Shown in pieces: positions 60,719 to 64,000 of a stretch of 64,000 bases of DNA (position 1 is its first letter; each line of letters opens with the position of its first letter). The position numbers were made by a program, and so were the translations under genes. Below the pieces are notes generated by a model. That model was not told where the DNA came from, made no database searches, and saw only the letters and a list, made by a program, of their open reading frames with translations. Origin of the DNA: Spirodela intermedia (lineage: Eukaryota > Streptophyta > Magnoliopsida > Alismatales > Araceae); contig LR746264.1 in NCBI GenBank assembly GCA_902729315.2, positions 9,827,878 through 9,891,877 of the forward strand, given 5' to 3'.

Positions 60719-62603
60719 TCATGTTAATTCGAACCCTCTTTTCCTGGCAGCTTCCATGACAGAAGCTCCATTTCCGCTTGACTTTGACTGACTAAAATAG
60801 GACAGCCAGAGCTTCAAAGAGAAAGGGTGCACTGAGACAGCCTGGCGATGAAAAGACTCCGAGAGGCCCTGCATCTGAAGTTGACCGAGGATGCCGGCCG
60901 CCCGCAGCCAAGCCGACTCCGGCGCGGCCGGGAAACACTGGAAGATCGAATTGGCCAAGAGAGAGCCCGCCCAGAACACCACACTGCGGGAGGCGAAGAC
61001 CGCAGGGTGCCGACCGCTGCAGAGAAATTCATAGGTGCACACAGCAAGCTGATGATTGGCCGGCGCGATCTCCATCAGGCACTCGACATAGTCGACCAGG
61101 TCCTTGGGCTCATCGAATGTCTCCGGCAAGAGCGACGGGCCGTAGAGCGTCTCAAGGACAGAGTTCAGGAGAGAGGGATCCGTAGGAACTGGGCCCAGTA
61201 AGCTCACGACCAGCTGCCTCAGCTTCGGCTTCTTGAGAGCCGTGAATGCTTTCCTCGTTAGCGGCTCCCGCAAGGAAGAAGTGCGGATATCAGAGAGATA
61301 GCCAGTCAGGAGATCAAGTATGGCTCTCTGTGGGTTGTCGGCTGATGGGAGAGAGCAGGCGAATAGAACAGCATGCTCTCTCACGCAGTGCCTGTATTCC
61401 TCCTCTGTGGCTAAATCCAATGCCTGGGCGATAGCTAGATGGGCTTCTTCCGTGTTTTTCTGCAGCAGCTTGTAGTGGCACAGATTAAGAAGCCCATATA
61501 TCACGTCCTTCTTGCTGGACTGGAAGGTGGCGCCAAGCAGTGAAGACGAAGGCAATTGTGTGCCCTGGTTTTCGCAGAAGGAATGAAACCAGCGTTCCAT
61601 GAGCTTCTCTGCGAGCTCGAACCCGCCACGCCCCAAACAGTATGCTGCATATTGATTCCACAGGCGTTGACTTCCAGGAAGTTCTCTCGGCCAGTTGTTC
61701 AAAGCTTCTTCAAAGCCTTGGGCAAACCCTTCACTGGTGAAAGTCCTCTGCAGGTGAAAAGAGATCAGATGAAGCTCAACACAAGTCGGAAGCATTCTCA
61801 CATACTTAGCCAACAGATCAGGAGCCTTGTCTAGGCCACCACTAAGGGCACTGAAACACTTGATGTGGTTAATGGCCAGAAAGTGCGCTGATCTTTGAAC
61901 ATCGTCCTGGGACCATTCCTTTTCCAGTAAGTTGCCATCATTATCCAAAGCTAGGGCGCCTACAGCCTTTTCCAGCAATTCTAGAGCCCGATGCTTCTCC
62001 CCAGTTGATAAGTGGGCGACGGGCCATTCAATCACAAGAGGCAGATCTTTCTCCAGCTCAAACTGCTGAATGATAGCTTCGGGAAGTCTCCTGTAAACTA
62101 CTAAATACACGCAGCAGATCCAAAGGATGGATCTATGAGAGGTAACCAGGCATGGGAGAAGATCTGAAAGCAGTACATGTGATCTCATATCTGTTACTGG
62201 ATGAAGAAGCTCAGAGACACGGGATATGGCCTTGTCAACATCTCCATGAACACAAAGGGAATTGATCATCTGCAGAGACAGGTCCAAAATGCACGCACTG
62301 ATATGTTTCCCTTCTTTAACAGGAGCTTGGGCTTGTTGGCAAAGTGCAGACAAAGCGTTGTCATAAGCAATCATCCGATCATCAAAATGCATCCTACTAC
62401 CGATGTAAAAGTGCCACAGCTCATAAGAGTCTTGATTAAATTTTACCTGGAATGCAAATTCAGAAGATTAAAGCATCCCGTGAAATAAATACTTTGGAGA
62501 TTCAATTCGAATTAGACAGTAGGAATCCGAAAACAAGATAAGGCAATACACACTGGAGGAAGTTTCTACAAGCTATTGAGTTGAAATGGTTTATAGTTCC
62601 AAG
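60719..62603 (-). CDS. C-terminal part of a large helical-repeat (TPR/HAT-like) protein, possibly ZFC3H1-like
   Basis: Two exons are well supported: 62550-62603 (18 codons) and 60719-62446 (576 codons with stop). They join in phase 0 and encode 593 residues of a longer protein. The sequence is helical and Leu-rich with W...Y spacing like HAT/TPR repeats (SYELWHFYIGSRMHFDD, SQRLWNQYAAYCLGRGGFEL, WLSYFSQSKSSG). No catalytic motif is visible. I associate it tentatively with plant relatives of ZFC3H1, an RNA-exosome adaptor with a C-terminal helical-repeat region; that name is a recollection of overall pattern only. An alternative is another HAT/TPR RNA-processing factor. The 5' part lies outside the window or in weak exons upstream. 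Confidence 0.7.
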
Positions 62604-64000
62604 CTGAAAAAAACGCAAACAGTATTACCACATTTGGTGATCCTCTTTCGTGAGAGGAAAAAATGTCAATTAGGAAAATTCACAATGTCCTAAAAATACT
62701 CATTATCATAAATGCCAGACATGTTAGGTGAACTTGCATCACTAGTGCCCATATACAAAACTTCTCAAGGCCTCGCATTTGCCACTGCCTCCTGCCCTCT
62801 GTTCTTTCATACACTTCAATCTCTTCTTCAATGGTCTAAGTTTTGTGATTGCCCTCGAATGCCTTTCAGACGACTCTCATCACTGAGGAATGATAGGGTT
62901 TTACAAAGCAGCAATGCCTTTTCAATTACCCAGTAGGGCAATGAAGAAAAGTTGCTCAAAGATGCTGCTGCTGTAGAACTACCAAAAGCTTTGGCAAAAA
63001 TGATGAGAAAACCGCACCATATTGGTCATAACCAGGAGGGTAACTCAGTTGCAGCGTCAAAGACTGTTCATGCAATTCATCTTACTTCCAGTTTTGGGAC
63101 TCCATAGCAATATGCTCACCCAATTGTGCTCATTTACACCTCATGCCAATCAACACAAGAAATACTGCTACTGAGGAGATTGATACATATGGAAATTTAG
63201 TTTCCGAAGCATTCTTAGATGAAGGCGTGTGGTTTGGGATTTAGATTTAGATTTTAAACAGACATGTGGGTTACCTTACTACTTTACTTGCTAAACTAGG
63301 AATTATTGATTATTTAAAGTAATGTTTACATGATTCCCGATTATAATATTACGTGGATAGATGAATATTTTTATCTTATTTACCACATATTTAACAGTTA
63401 CCTTAAAATTATCTTGAAACATAATTTAAAAAAAGGCAAAAGACAGTAGGTGATAGGCTCCACTGCTCTAGATGACTTTGAGTAGATCTTCTAGGGAAAA
63501 GTCCAGCCATCGAACTCAACATGTTGCAATCCATTAAGCCAGTTGGCAAGATGATAAGACATCTCTATTCTTTGAATTTTCTGGATTTTCTAGATGCAAA
63601 AGCAGCATAACATGACTCAACGTCTATGGCAACATAGTCTTCTTTTATGTACGTTTGCTGCATTTTCAATGCCTTCAGGTGTGGGAAATGGACTTCTACA
63701 TAGATAAAAATTGAGGATATCATTGGCAAAACAAGCGGCCTAAAATTAATAAATAAGAATTACCACAACTGATGAAAATTCGCTATCTTTCTCCCTACAT
63801 TTTAGACAGCAGAACTAGTGAAAACAGTCACTCCAACCCTATAAACAAGTACAGAGGGATGCTCTATTCATCATCACACTGATCCCTCTGCATTTACAGA
63901 CATATCATGACATTAAGGAGAAAGAGTTTTCTGCTATTAAAGCACAAAAATTCCTCTATGGAATCCATGTTGCGAAGCAACTGATCCTCTGGGCCCAAGT
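62604..64000 (-). other. Probable intron and upstream exon candidates of the right-edge gene
   Basis: Two exon-like islands occur on the minus strand. 63653-63739 is 87 bp with AG and GT borders and reads ILNFYLCRSPFPTPEG in phase 0, matching the phase of the exon at 62603. The segment from 64000 to about 63912 or 63898 reads LLRNMDSIEEFLCFNSRKLF and runs off the window. Its donor is uncertain: AAT|GTCATG keeps phase 0, while CT|GTAAAT gives phase 2. The rest is AT-rich and intron-like. Around 62700-63090 there are short open stretches on both strands that may be transposon remnants. Confidence 0.4.

Overview
This window is nuclear DNA from a flowering plant. The evidence is spliced genes with GT-AG introns, plant-only families (P-type and DYW-type PPR proteins, a DC1 zinc-finger protein, an IDM1-like PHD/GNAT protein, histone H2A.W), a decayed Ty1/copia element and many (CT)n/(GA)n microsatellites. 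Base composition is uneven: one intronless PPR gene, the UNC93-like gene, the SDR gene and a small membrane-protein gene are very GC-rich at third positions, while FIP37 and the IDM1-like gene are AT-rich. This is often seen in monocots and some early-diverging angiosperms, but I cannot name the species.

Layout. 1-3.5 kb: a tandemly duplicated DC1 locus with one internally deleted copy, a 10-bp minisatellite and one DC1 reading frame on the minus strand. 3.8-5.1 kb: a degraded copia polyprotein fragment (-). 5.6-6.2 kb: two-exon H2A.W gene (-). 6.2-9.0 kb: mostly AT-rich and gene-poor. 9.0-12.6 kb: a plant-specific gene of unknown function (+) with a long 5' leader and a candidate uORF. 13.7-23.4 kb: an 18-exon IDM1-like PHD/acetyltransferase gene (-). 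24.7-26.1 kb: actin-depolymerizing factor (+). 26.6-28.5 kb: DYW-type PPR (-). 29.9-32.6 kb: P-type PPR (-). 33.0-39.6 kb: FIP37, an m6A-writer subunit (+). 40.5-41.0 kb: histone H2B (+). 41.6-44.9 kb: UNC93-like MFS protein (+). 45.3-45.6 kb: small two-helix membrane protein (+). 46.0-47.7 kb: TIC32-like short-chain dehydrogenase (-). 49.0-55.0 kb: Elongator subunit ELP1 (-). 55.6-59.2 kb: ARF-GAP of the AGD6/7 type (+). 59.5-60.5 kb: a three-copy degenerate repeat. 60.7 kb to the right edge: the 3' part of a large helical-repeat protein gene (-), incomplete in this window.

Exon structures were read by hand: each junction was chosen to keep the reading frame, to use splice consensus and to join segments typical of the protein family. 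Reconstructed lengths fit the families (ADF 139 aa, FIP37 335 aa, ELP1 1320 aa, ARF-GAP 455 aa, SDR 323 aa, H2A.W 149 aa). Three gene pairs are head-to-head with shared upstream regions: PPR/FIP37, ELP1/ARF-GAP and IDM1-like/ADF. There is no operon-like logic. Several neighbours act in RNA modification (organelle C-to-U editing, m6A, tRNA wobble uridine) or chromatin (H2A.W, H2B, IDM1-like), but I have no evidence that this is more than coincidence. I found no tRNA, rRNA, CRISPR or organellar insert. The most notable observations are two likely GC-AG introns (FIP37 and UNC93-like), the asymmetrically diverged DC1 duplication, a candidate peptide uORF, and two conserved-looking genes of unknown function.
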